Below are positions 8,270 to 15,600 of a stretch of 25,037 nt of DNA, piece by piece. This DNA comes from Methanobacterium sp. (GTDB lineage: Archaea > Methanobacteriota > Methanobacteria > Methanobacteriales > Methanobacteriaceae). Below the pieces are notes generated by a model, which saw nothing but the letters and a program-made list of their open reading frames with translations, searched no databases and was not told the origin of the DNA. The translations under genes were made by a program, and so were the position numbers. The DNA lies in the NCBI GenBank assembly GCA_015661405.1, contig JACWMK010000030.1:1-25037 (forward strand). The letters are read 5' to 3'. How positions within the stretch are numbered: position 1 is the first letter of the stretch; every line of letters starts with the position of its first letter.

Positions 8270-8857
8270 TTGATTTATACTATAATTGGTGCCATAATCC
8301 TTATTTTGGCACTAATTTTACTGGCAATCCTCTTAATCCCCTTTCATATCTCTTTTTACATTCAAAAAAGAGAAATGAATATAAGTGGATACTTTAGGAT
8401 TAGATGGCTGAAGATACGGATTATCCAGCGTGATATACCCACTGAGAAGAAGGAAGAAGAAAAAGAAGTAAAGAAAGAAAGAAAATTTAACCTCGAGCAA
8501 TTATTAAAAATATTAAATCAATTCATAGAAGCATTCGATTATATTAAACCATTAATTCCAGCATTTTTAAGATCCATAACATTAAAAAACCTATCATTAG
8601 ACTTAAACTTGGGTTTTTACAGTCCAGTAGATACTGCAATGATTAACGGTTATATATGGAGTATTAGTTCAATCTTAAACAACATTCCACTAATATCTAT
8701 CTCCACCACCCCTGACTTTCAAGAAAGTAAGTTAGAAGGATCATTTGAATTAAATCTTAAATTAAAACTTTTATGGATTGTTATAGCATCTTTAAAAGCA
8801 TTCACAAAAAAACCGGTTCGAGATTTAGTGGGAAGTATCAGAAATTTAAATAAGTAA
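8270..8857 (+). CDS. DUF2953 (YtfI-like) membrane protein
   Basis: The 195-residue product has one strong N-terminal membrane helix (residues 2-30, IIGAIILILALILLAILLIP), then a short basic strand (FRIRWLKIRII), a charged lysine/glutamate linker (about 62-75), and beta-rich C-terminal segments with SLDLNLGFYSPVDTAMINGY and TTPDFQESKLEGSFEL. This order is that of the DUF2953 family, whose Bacillus member YtfI is encoded next to YtfJ. The start is a TTG at 8270, since no ATG precedes the helix; the ribosome site is weak. It lies 36 bases after the GerW-like gene, so the two very likely form an operon. The C-terminal part would face one side of the membrane with a single anchor. Function unknown. 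Confidence 0.8.
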   Translation: MIYTIIGAIILILALILLAILLIPFHISFYIQKREMNISGYFRIRWLKIRIIQRDIPTEKKEEEKEVKKERKFNLEQLLKILNQFIEAFDYIKPLIPAFLRSITLKNLSLDLNLGFYSPVDTAMINGYIWSISSILNNIPLISISTTPDFQESKLEGSFELNLKLKLLWIVIASLKAFTKKPVRDLVGSIRNLNK

Positions 8858-8923
8858 ATTTAAATTTAATTTTAATTTTTCTCATTTATAATAAAGCTTT
8901 TTTTTTATGGGGTAATGTCAAAA

Positions 8924-9181
8924 ATGAGTTCAGAATTTGAATTTGGAAAAGAATTTTTTAAAAAAAAGATTTTGAAGGGTGAAGCTCTGAAAATAGGTGA
9001 CAGAATCATTTATCCAATGATTCAAGTTTCAACTTTTGAGTTTGAGGACAAATTTTGGTTTGAATCCATTACACCCATTGCTATAGCAATTTTAGAAAAT
9101 GGAGAAAAATATTTAATCTCATTAACTGATGAAGAAAGTGAAGAATACCAGTCACTAAAAATTGATGAAATATTTGATTAA
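8924..9181 (+). CDS. small protein resembling a minimal GerW domain
   Basis: I do not recognise this 85-residue protein as a named family. By eye its core, KGEALKIGDRIIYPMIQVST...ITPIAIAILENGEKYLISL, lines up with the strands of the GerW-like protein two genes upstream (NPIETDDKILIPVTMMGM...IKPVAMIVVF...VKVLTLS), with the glycine-rich insert replaced by about ten ordinary residues. It ends in an acidic tail (DEESEEYQSLKIDEIFD). ATGs occur at 8915 and 8924. The purine run GGGG at 8909-8912 is too close to the first and about 11 bases before the second, so I prefer 8924. It lies 66 bases after the DUF2953 gene. The relationship is an inference from a hand alignment. Confidence 0.6.
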   Translation: MSSEFEFGKEFFKKKILKGEALKIGDRIIYPMIQVSTFEFEDKFWFESITPIAIAILENGEKYLISLTDEESEEYQSLKIDEIFD

Positions 9182-9355
9182 AAAAAACGACTTAAACTTT
9201 TTTAATGATATTAAATTTATACTTAAATCCTTTATTTCGTTTAAATTATAAATTATTTATCTTATTTAAATTTTAGATTACTTTTTAAAAGTAAAAATAA
9301 AAAAATAGAGATCATTATTATTTTTTAAATTTTATTAAATAAAAAAAATTTTTTT

Positions 9356-9383
9356 ATAGTCATTTTTTTTAGTAAATGACTAT
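9356..9383 (-). terminator. hairpin terminator of the histone gene
   Basis: Perfect 10-bp arms, ATAGTCATTT (9356-9365) and AAATGACTAT (9374-9383), enclose an 8-base loop. On the minus strand the hairpin lies 33 bases past the histone stop and is followed by seven A and eight T residues, so it looks like an intrinsic terminator for that gene. On the plus strand no T-tract follows. Confidence 0.65.
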
Positions 9384-9416
9384 CCAATAATATAGAGATA
9401 TAAAAAAAGAGATGAA

Positions 9417-9623
9417 TTAAGCTGCTTTAACAGCTAATTCAATATCATCTGCTTTTACAGTTTTCCTTCCAGCGTGTTTTGCAAGTTCAACGGCTTTTTT
9501 AGCTATTTCTTCCCCTTTTTCTTCTAAGGATTTTGCTAAGGCCTCTTTTGCATCATCACTTATCCTTTGTGCACCAGCATTTTTTATGATCCTTCCCACT
9601 GGAGCAATTGGTAATTCAGCCAT
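9417..9623 (-). CDS. archaeal histone (HMf type)
   Basis: The 68-residue protein is a complete single histone fold: MAELPIAPVGRIIKNAGA (helix 1), RISDDAKEALAKSLEEKG (long helix 2), HAGRKTVKADDIELAVKAA (loop with RKT and helix 3). It binds and wraps DNA as homo- or heterodimers. The start is set by a perfect GGAGGTGA ribosome site 5 bases before the ATG at 9623; a longer open frame continues upstream but would extend the protein past its normal end and through the promoter. A TATA box lies at 9657. The gene is divergent from cofH and terminated by the hairpin at 9356. Identity is certain; whether it is the HmfA or HmfB paralogue cannot be decided here. Confidence 0.97.
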   Translation of the reverse strand: MAELPIAPVGRIIKNAGAQRISDDAKEALAKSLEEKGEEIAKKAVELAKHAGRKTVKADDIELAVKAA

Positions 9624-9656
9624 ATTATCACCTCCAAATTTAGCTAGGACCCTAAG

Positions 9657-9665
9657 ATATTTAAA
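9657..9665 (-). promoter_or_regulatory. TATA box of the histone gene
   Basis: The minus strand reads TTTAAATAT here. A start about 25 bases downstream falls near 9636, giving a short leader of about 13 bases that just holds the GGAGGTGA ribosome site, the usual layout for a highly expressed archaeal gene. Confidence 0.55.
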
Positions 9666-9743
9666 GTTATCGATTTTAATAAGTTTTTTGACCACAGTAT
9701 ATAATCTATCCATTAAAAAAAACAGATCATCATTCAACCAAAA

Positions 9744-9750
9744 CATATAA
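9744..9750 (+). promoter_or_regulatory. candidate TATA box of cofH
   Basis: CATATAA with an upstream CCAAAA stretch. Transcription starting about 25 bases later would begin near 9772, only a few bases before the ATG at 9777, making the mRNA leaderless. A second candidate, TATATAA at 9698-9704, would give a leader of about 50 bases. The sequence alone does not choose between them. Confidence 0.4.
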
Positions 9751-9776
9751 GGGTACAAAGTTTGATATCAAATGCC

Positions 9777-10892
9777 ATGATGGAGAGACTAGACATTGAC
9801 CCTCAGATAGAAGAGATACTGGAAAAATCCATGAAAAACAGAATCTCACAACAAGAAGCATTCAAACTCATGGAAACCACAGGAAAAGAGCTTTACGCTC
9901 TATTAATAACAGCAGATCAATTACGGGGGCGAATAATTGGAGATAGAGTCACTTACATCCGGAATTGGAATATAAACTTCACTAACCTTTGCACTGGAAG
10001 CTGTGGATTCTGCGCTTTCAGAAAAAATGAGGATGAAAAGGAGGCTTATTTTCTAAAAATTGAAGAAGTGGTGGATAGAGCTCGGAAAGCTTGGGATAAT
10101 GGAGCTGTTGAAGTATGTATACAGGGAGGATTACATCCAAATGTTGATGCTTATTTTTATCAGGAACTACTTCAAAAACTTCGAGCTGAACTTCCAGATA
10201 TTTATATACACGCTTTCTCTCCGATGGAGATACTTTACGGAGCAGATAAAGCAGGTATATCCATTAAAGACGAGCTTAAAATGTTAAAGGAAGCAGGACT
10301 TGATTCTATCCCTGGTAACGCTGCTGAAATTTTGAATGATGATATACGGAAAGTCTTATGTCCAACTAAAATGAGTACTAATCAATGGATTGAGGTAGTG
10401 GAAACTGCACATAAAACTGGTATACCTACAACATGTACAATGATGTATGGTCATATTGAAAATTCAGGGCATAGAGTGGAACATATGGATATTTTAAGGC
10501 GAATACAAGAGAAGACCGGCGGATTCACGGAATTTGTGCCTTTAACATTCATGCACCGTTTGACACCTATATACCAACAGGGAATTTCTAATCCCGGTAG
10601 CACTGGAATAGAGGATCTAAAAGTATATGCAGTAGCTCGACTCATGTTTGGTGATCTTATAAAGAATATACAAGTATCATGGGTGAAATTAGGATTCAAA
10701 TTTGCCCAAGTCTGCCTCACAGCCGGTGCAAATGATCTAGGGGGAACATTAGGTGAAGAAAACATATCCAAATCTGCAGGGGCAGAACATGGAGTACAAA
10801 CCACACCATCTAACTTTCAGAGAGTAATTAAGAATTTAGGGCGCACACCTGCAGAAAGGGATACATTATACAAAAACATTAAATCATTATAA
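9777..10892 (+). CDS. cofH: F420 synthesis protein CofH (FO synthase subunit 2)
   Basis: CofH is the radical SAM enzyme that joins a tyrosine-derived hydroxybenzyl group to 5-amino-6-ribitylaminouracil, the step before CofG closes the deazaflavin ring of FO, the core of coenzyme F420. The radical SAM motif is CTGSCGFC (C72, C76, C79 from this start), preceded by the family-typical NWNINFTNLC. Further features are VCIQGGLHP at about 116, PGNAAEIL, and the C-terminal LGGTLGEENISKSAGAEHG. Length of 371 residues is normal. I place the start at ATG 9777 (or 9780), because homologues begin near MERLDIDP; a TTG at 9762 preceded by AAGGG would add five residues. CofG is not in the window. The gene is divergent from the histone gene. 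Confidence 0.93.
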   Translation: MMERLDIDPQIEEILEKSMKNRISQQEAFKLMETTGKELYALLITADQLRGRIIGDRVTYIRNWNINFTNLCTGSCGFCAFRKNEDEKEAYFLKIEEVVDRARKAWDNGAVEVCIQGGLHPNVDAYFYQELLQKLRAELPDIYIHAFSPMEILYGADKAGISIKDELKMLKEAGLDSIPGNAAEILNDDIRKVLCPTKMSTNQWIEVVETAHKTGIPTTCTMMYGHIENSGHRVEHMDILRRIQEKTGGFTEFVPLTFMHRLTPIYQQGISNPGSTGIEDLKVYAVARLMFGDLIKNIQVSWVKLGFKFAQVCLTAGANDLGGTLGEENISKSAGAEHGVQTTPSNFQRVIKNLGRTPAERDTLYKNIKSL

Positions 10893-10960
10893 TTATTTCA
10901 AAAAAATAAAAATCATCTTAACGAATGTAATAAAGATTATTAGTGGAGGGATTATTTTCA

Positions 10961-11293
10961 ATGTTTTGGGAAGATCAAATTAAAATTTTTTTAGAAGATG
11001 AGCAAAGATTAGCTGAATTATATGAAGAGAATAAAGCTTTTGAAAGTCTTAGACATGTGGAGGATCATATACTTCAACATAATCTTGCATTAGGACATAT
11101 AACTGGATATGTAAAGTTTGAAGAAATTGAAGAATTAGATATTAATCAACAACAAACAGAAGATGAAGAATATTTATATCAATATATGAAAAGGAATAAT
11201 GAGTTATCATCTGAAATTGCAAAGCTCCAAAAGAGTTTAAGAAAATTAAAAGAAGATTGGAAAGAAGAATTAAAAGATTTAGATTATGAATAA
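10961..11293 (+). CDS. hypothetical coiled-coil protein
   Basis: I do not recognise the family. The 110-residue product is rich in glutamate and lysine. It contains a helical N-terminal part (FWEDQIKIFLEDEQRLAELY), a middle with paired histidines (RHVEDHILQHNLALGHITGY), and a C-terminal heptad-like coiled coil (NELSSEIAKLQKSLRKLKED). There is no membrane segment, signal or cysteine. The ATG at 10961 is chosen because GGAGGG at 10945-10950 stands 10 bases before it; an in-frame GTG at 10943 overlaps that ribosome site. It follows cofH by 68 bases on the same strand. An 11-base T-run just after the stop suggests its transcript ends there. Confidence 0.7.
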   Translation: MFWEDQIKIFLEDEQRLAELYEENKAFESLRHVEDHILQHNLALGHITGYVKFEEIEELDINQQQTEDEEYLYQYMKRNNELSSEIAKLQKSLRKLKEDWKEELKDLDYE

Positions 11294-11298
11294 ATTTA

Positions 11299-11309
11299 TT
11301 TTTTTTTTT
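11299..11309 (+). terminator. T-tract terminator
   Basis: Eleven consecutive T residues begin 5 bases after the stop of the coiled-coil gene. U-runs of this kind without a stem commonly end transcription in methanogens. No hairpin is visible. Confidence 0.45.
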
Positions 11310-11376
11310 ATTTCACATTTTCTGATTAATAAAATTGTTATAAAATAAATTAGTTTATCAAAACTTAATAAAAAAA

Positions 11377-11832
11377 ATGAAAAGTTCAGCATTATTTATA
11401 AAACTCCAAAAACATATGGAAAAATATAAATCTAAAGTAAAGCATAATGAATTGTCTTTTAACGAAGAAGATATGTCTATAGAAAATATTATGTCCAAAT
11501 ATAATTTGGAGACTTATTATGAGATAATAAATTCATCATATGGAGAATTGGATGATGAAGTTAATGAAGATGAATTAAAGGATTTAAAGAATAGGATCGA
11601 TAATTATTTTAGATTATACGCTCCTGATGATGAAGAATTCAGGGAATTCATCAAAATAATATCATTATACTTAATATTCATCGCTAAAAAACCTTTACAT
11701 CCCCCAGGCATTAAATTTTCCAATGGAACCATGGTATATAAAAAGGATGATATCTTTTATTGTACTGGAAAAAAAGTATTTATAAAAGATGAATTATCAT
11801 TATGTAAATATTGCATTGCCCGAATTAATTAA
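11377..11832 (+). CDS. DUF2115 (UPF0305) family protein
   Basis: The C-terminal half carries the family's conserved block: KKPLHPPGIKFSNGTMVYKK, then YCTGKKVFIKDELSLCKYC. It includes a histidine/proline motif and three cysteines that look like a metal site. The N-terminal part is helical and acidic. This is a methanogen-specific family without a known function, as far as I know. Length of 151 residues fits. The ATG at 11377 has only an A-tract before it, so there is no ribosome site of the usual kind. A nine-base T-run at 11838-11846 follows the stop. Confidence 0.85.
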   Translation: MKSSALFIKLQKHMEKYKSKVKHNELSFNEEDMSIENIMSKYNLETYYEIINSSYGELDDEVNEDELKDLKNRIDNYFRLYAPDDEEFREFIKIISLYLIFIAKKPLHPPGIKFSNGTMVYKKDDIFYCTGKKVFIKDELSLCKYCIARIN

Positions 11833-12140
11833 AAGAATTTTTTTTTAAAGTAGATTATAATCTATATTCACTTAAAAAAATTAGTTTTTAGTTGCTCTAA
11901 ATCTTGAACTAAAAATGATTTCTTTCCTTATTAATATTTCATAAACCGAAACTATTATCAGTCTACATATTTCTATTTTTTTAACTCAATATTCTGGATT
12001 AATTTATTTTCAGTTTCATTAGGATTTCATCCTATTCAATTTATTAGCATAATTATTCTTTAACTATGAAAAAGAAATCAATAATTATAAAAAAAATTAT
12101 TCAAACTTGAAAAAAAAGATTAAAAAAAAGGCGAATTATT
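11833..12140. other. 308-base intergenic region with symmetric elements
   Basis: No gene is seen. It holds the T-run at 11838-11846, a perfect 14-base palindrome TAGATTATAATCTA at 11851-11864, a stem-loop at 11885-11915 (listed separately), and a small AGGAT/ATCCT repeat near 12030. The rest is A/T-rich and unremarkable. Confidence 0.5.
11885..11915. repeat. inverted repeat with 9-bp perfect arms
   Basis: Arms TTTTTAGTT (11885-11893) and AACTAAAAA (11907-11915) enclose a 13-base loop. On the minus strand a T-run follows, so it resembles a terminator for minus-strand transcription, yet no minus-strand gene lies to its right. It could belong to an unannotated small RNA or be a chance fold in A/T-rich DNA. 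Confidence 0.4.
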
Positions 12141-12374
12141 ATGAAATCATTGAATTATCGGATATTACTTAGAAAAGAGCCAGAAGGCGGATATACTGCT
12201 ATAATCCCTACACTTCCAGGCTGTGTTACTTATGGACATTCTATAGAAGAAGCTGTAGAGATGGCGAAGAAAGCAATTAAATTATATATAGATAACTTAA
12301 AAGAACATGGAGAAGAAATACCAACAGAAAAAGAAATGTCAGAATACACTTTAACAGTAGAAACTTATACTTAA
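12141..12374 (+). CDS. HicB-like antitoxin-family protein, orphan
   Basis: The 77 residues form a single HicB-type degraded RNase H fold: NYRILLRKEPEGGYTAIIPT, LPGCVTYGHSIEEAVEMAKK, and a helix KAIKLYIDNLKEHGEEIP. In toxin-antitoxin pairs HicB neutralises the mRNA interferase HicA. There is no HicA frame on either side: upstream is 308 bases without a gene and downstream is the mtrA-like relic. There is also no C-terminal DNA-binding extension. It may act alone or on a distant partner, as many archaeal single HicB proteins might. A weak AGGCG lies before the ATG. Family assignment is firm; role uncertain. Confidence 0.85.
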   Translation: MKSLNYRILLRKEPEGGYTAIIPTLPGCVTYGHSIEEAVEMAKKAIKLYIDNLKEHGEEIPTEKEMSEYTLTVETYT

Positions 12375-12441
12375 TATTTCTTTTTTAAAAATATTTTTAT
12401 ATAAACCTTTTATTTTAACTAATTAATTATAATAGAATGAG

Positions 12442-12865
12442 ATGAAACCCAATTGGATGGTGGAAAAATTCCAGTGGCAGTAGTTACTCTTAGCTCTCAA
12501 ATAGGAGACATGCCTGTTAAAGCAGGAGCTGCCATATCGGCGCTTTATATACTGCAAATATAGGTATAAAAAAACTTATTTCCAATCCGAATATAAAATT
12601 TCTGATTCTATGCGGTGCTGAAGTCCAAGGACATATGACAGGCAAAACAATAAAAGCTTTACTTGAAAATGGTATTGATACCAAAAGAAAAAGTATAATA
12701 GTTTCTGAAGGACCAATGCCATTAATCGAAAATATTTCCTACGAAGACATTGAAAGATTTAGAAATCAAGTAAAAATAGTAGACATGATAAAGATAACAG
12801 ACCTTGAAATAATTCAATCTAAGATCAAATCTTTGATTAAGAATAATCCAAAAAAAACTGAATAG
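12442..12865 (+). pseudogene. mtrA: frameshifted MtrA-like corrinoid protein relic
   Basis: MtrA is the corrinoid subunit of tetrahydromethanopterin S-methyltransferase. Three frames must be joined to read a homologue here: MKPNWMVEK from ATG 12442; IPVAVVTLSSQIGDMPVKAG and on through AAIS from 12468 to 12539; then ALYTANIGIKKLISNPNIKF and on from 12542 to the TAA ending at 12865. The third frame keeps the conserved LCGAEVQGHMTGK, where the histidine after QG is the likely cobalt ligand. It ends in NNPKKTE with no C-terminal membrane helix, unlike the MtrA of the full complex. The N-terminal GEYVVGNPES-like segment and about three or four residues before ISNPN are also missing. This is therefore probably a decayed extra copy of a soluble MtrA paralogue. 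The last 76 residues from ATG 12635 could still be translated. Confidence 0.85.
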
Positions 12866-12884
12866 TTAATTTAATAGAGTAAAA

Positions 12885-12900
12885 TCCGAAAAATTTCGGA
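12885..12900. repeat. short inverted repeat after the mtrA relic
   Basis: TCCGAAA (12885-12891) and TTTCGGA (12894-12900) are perfect 7-bp arms around two bases, 20 bases past the mtrA relic and 75 bases before the next gene. It is too short a loop for a stable hairpin; it could be a protein-binding site. Confidence 0.35.
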
Positions 12901-12974
12901 GAAAATAATAATTTATCGAATTAAAAATAATTTGAATAGAATTTGATAAATTCACTTAATGATGTGATTAAACA

Positions 12975-13472
12975 ATGAATATTAAAAATGAAAGCAAAAT
13001 AAACAATAAAAAAGTTTTAGAAAACAGAGCTGCAATTGAACACAGAGCAACATGGTTCTATTTACTTCTTGATGAAGCGAGAAAGGAAGGACTCGATTGG
13101 GATTCATTTGCCAGAAGAGCTATATTTAAATGCGGGTGCTTTCATGGTAATACAAATTTTAATGATATTAAAAACCTTAAAGATTTTTCAAATATATTAA
13201 TTTCAGATACAGCTGAAAAAGTTTTTGAAGCTGAAACAATAGAATTAACGGATGAAAAATTTATTTTAGAATTTAATTACTGTCCACTAGTGGCAGCATG
13301 GTTAAAACATACAGATAATGAAGAAGATATATCAAAACTCTGTGACATAGCTATGGATGGAGATAGGGGAATTGTAAGTACTTTAGAAGATTATAATATT
13401 AACATACATAGTACAATCGCATCAGGAGCTGATTCTTGTCATATAGTAATTAAAAAAAGAAACAATATTTAA
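12975..13472 (+). CDS. ATC-hydrolase family protein
   Basis: The 165 residues match the L-2-amino-thiazoline-4-carboxylic acid hydrolase family. The markers are an N-terminal helix ENRAAIEHRATWFYLLLDEA, the core FNYCPLVAAWLKHTDNEEDI, and the family-defining LCDIAMDGDRGIVST, ending in SGADSCHIVIKK. Conserved cysteines in YCPLV and KLCD fit the family's presumed catalytic or metal sites. The name comes from a bacterial enzyme that opens a thiazoline ring to a cysteine derivative; whether archaeal members share that reaction is unknown. The ATG at 12975 has no good ribosome site. It converges with the VWA gene, with a 105-base A/T-rich gap that holds nothing recognisable. Confidence 0.8.
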   Translation: MNIKNESKINNKKVLENRAAIEHRATWFYLLLDEARKEGLDWDSFARRAIFKCGCFHGNTNFNDIKNLKDFSNILISDTAEKVFEAETIELTDEKFILEFNYCPLVAAWLKHTDNEEDISKLCDIAMDGDRGIVSTLEDYNINIHSTIASGADSCHIVIKKRNNI

Positions 13473-13577
13473 ATAATTAATTCAAATCCCCGTAATTCTA
13501 TAATTATTGTTATTGGATATGATAAGAAATAATTGATTCATTTTTAAAGTAAAAGTATTTAAAAAAAATATAAATCC

Positions 13578-14723
13578 TTAAATTTTAGTTATTAAATCAG
13601 CAAGTTGTTTTAAATCACTAACTTCAAATATTTCTGCACCGGCATTTTTATAACTTGAAACACGGCTATCAGCTACATTCCATTTATTTTTAGGTTCTGG
13701 ATTCAATATTAAAACTTTTTTAGCAGCTCTAGACATTTGTTTAATAAAATCAGCACTTAACGGTTCACCATCATATTTAGGTCCAGCCCAATCACGACAA
13801 TCACTTAAAATCAATACATATGATTTATTATTCAATTTAACTTGCTTAGTGAAGTCTTCAAAGGCAGTATACATGTTAGATTTTCCTCTAATCATAGAAT
13901 TCTTCTTTCTAATATCTAAAACTTTAATAAAAGCATCAATTATATTAAGTTCTCCGAGGGCTGATGAAACCTCGGCAGTTTTATTGGTAAATTCAAATAC
14001 TCTAGCATGATTAAACGAGTTTTGAGCAGCATAAACCATACAGAAAAACCAGATACTAATCCAATCACAGGAAACACTAACATCGCTTAAGAAGAAATGA
14101 TTTTGTTTCTTTATTTTAGGTTTACTTTTAATGAGTTCCAGTAGAGTTCCACTATGCTTTAAATTATGTCTAATCGTTCTTCTAATATCAGGTTTCCGTT
14201 TTTTAGATTGCTTATATCTCCGCACTCTTTTAGTGGCGATTTTCCGGCCGAGTTTCTGGCATAAATCAATTAATTCAGGTTGAAGTGAATTCAAAGTTTG
14301 AATATTACTTTTTAAAAGCTCGGAATTACCCTCCTTATCGGCATTATCATTTATATCATTCAAATTATTTTTAATATAATCTATTTTATATTGTAAATAT
14401 TTATTATTAGAATCAAAATAAGCAACCTTTTTAGTGCTAATACTCATATTATACTTTTTAATATATTTTGATTTATCCCCAAAACCGGATGGAATTTTAT
14501 CTTCTTTATCAGTTTTTTTATTGAAAAAGGAGTCAAATGATTCATCAAATTTTTTTCTCTGCCTTTGATCTTTAAGATAAATACAAGCTAAAGCTTCCTT
14601 TAAATTAATTTCCTCTTTATCAACTATGGAAACAGCTTTACATGCTAATTCAGTGCTTCTAATACTAGCGGGAATCCCATTATCCCTCAAAACATTAGAA
14701 AACTTAACTATATCATTAATCAT
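13578..14723 (-). CDS. VWA-domain (CoxE-like) protein
   Basis: The 381-residue protein has a helical N-terminal half with the start NDIVKFSNVLRDNGIPASIR typical of CoxE-like proteins. A long lysine-rich region (about 60-205) includes the basic run KRVRRYKQSKKRKPDIRRT. The von Willebrand A domain begins at residue 208, with MIDAS motif DVSVS at 214-218 and a later LILSDCRDW at about 303-311. The MIDAS has valine where glycine is usual in DxSxS motifs of this group. Such proteins act with MoxR ATPases to load metals or remodel partner complexes. It follows the MoxR gene by 25 bases and shares its operon. No obvious client enzyme is adjacent. Confidence 0.87.
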   Translation of the reverse strand: MINDIVKFSNVLRDNGIPASIRSTELACKAVSIVDKEEINLKEALACIYLKDQRQRKKFDESFDSFFNKKTDKEDKIPSGFGDKSKYIKKYNMSISTKKVAYFDSNNKYLQYKIDYIKNNLNDINDNADKEGNSELLKSNIQTLNSLQPELIDLCQKLGRKIATKRVRRYKQSKKRKPDIRRTIRHNLKHSGTLLELIKSKPKIKKQNHFFLSDVSVSCDWISIWFFCMVYAAQNSFNHARVFEFTNKTAEVSSALGELNIIDAFIKVLDIRKKNSMIRGKSNMYTAFEDFTKQVKLNNKSYVLILSDCRDWAGPKYDGEPLSADFIKQMSRAAKKVLILNPEPKNKWNVADSRVSSYKNAGAEIFEVSDLKQLADLITKI

Positions 14724-14748
14724 ATCGTGATATCCAAAAAATTTTTAT

Positions 14749-15600
14749 TTATTTTATTTTAATTTTCTCTAATACTTTCTTCTTATCATCTTCATTTTTT
14801 ATAACTACATTAATGGTTTTTTCAAAAGAATCTTCATCTAAATTACCATTATTAAAAATAATCAAACTTCTAACCCAATCGACAGAGGCTCTAATTGAAG
14901 GTGTTTTAATAAGATTCAATTTCCTTATACTCTGAATTACCTTAACAACATTTTCAATCAACTTTGAAGGAGCTTCCGGTGTATGGGATTTCACTATCAT
15001 AACTTCCCTTTCAAAATTAGGGTAATCAATATATAAATAAAGGCAACGGTCTTTAGTCTCATCAAGAAGCTGCCTCTGAGAATTACTAGTCATTATTACC
15101 ATTAAATCATTTTGAAGTTCAAAAGTACCTAAATCATTAACTGTGATTTGTTTCTCTCCTAATGCTTGAAGTAAGAAACTCTCCACCTCTTCATCAGCTT
15201 TATCAATCTCATCAATCAAAATAACTGAAGCTTTATTATTCATAAAGGATGATAATAATGGTCTTTTAATGAAAAATTCTTCACGGAATACATCTTCTCC
15301 ACTTTTATTAATCTTTGACATTTCGAGACTTAACAATTGTTTTTGATAATTCCATTCCCCTACAATCTGCTCAAAAGTGATACCCTCATAACATTGAACT
15401 CTGAAAAAATCTCTTTGAAAAGCTCTAGATATGGCTTTAGAAAGCTCTGTTTTACCAGTACCGGGTGGTCCTTCAATTAAAACAGGTTTTTTAAGTGATA
15501 AAGCTAAAAACATTACAGTGATAATATTATCATCAGGAATATAATTATTTTCAGTTAAAACTTTTTCAACGTATTTAGTATCTAAACTTATATCTGACAC
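14749..15600 (-). CDS. MoxR-family AAA+ ATPase
   Basis: A 283-residue AAA+ ATPase: Walker A GPPGTGKT at 44-51, the GEWNYQKQLL segment after the MoxR-specific ITFEQIVGEW, Walker B VILIDEID at 126-133, sensor 1 TSNSQRQ at 171-177, and a short lid with IRASVDWVRSL. These mark the MoxR branch, which works as a chaperone with VWA proteins; its partner is encoded next. The start is a GTG at 15600, preceded by GAGTGAT with 5 bases of spacing. A TATA-like box lies at 15641. The ATPase is complete and of normal length. Confidence 0.92.
   Translation of the reverse strand: MSDISLDTKYVEKVLTENNYIPDDNIITVMFLALSLKKPVLIEGPPGTGKTELSKAISRAFQRDFFRVQCYEGITFEQIVGEWNYQKQLLSLEMSKINKSGEDVFREEFFIKRPLLSSFMNNKASVILIDEIDKADEEVESFLLQALGEKQITVNDLGTFELQNDLMVIMTSNSQRQLLDETKDRCLYLYIDYPNFEREVMIVKSHTPEAPSKLIENVVKVIQSIRKLNLIKTPSIRASVDWVRSLIIFNNGNLDEDSFEKTINVVIKNEDDKKKVLEKIKIK

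Noticed and set aside
9624..9758. N-terminal extension of the histone frame
   Set aside because: The perfect GGAGGTGA site and the normal histone length place the start at 9623; the extension runs through the promoter.
10451..10804. Antisense frame inside cofH
   Set aside because: Overlaps a well-conserved gene on the other strand; no independent support.
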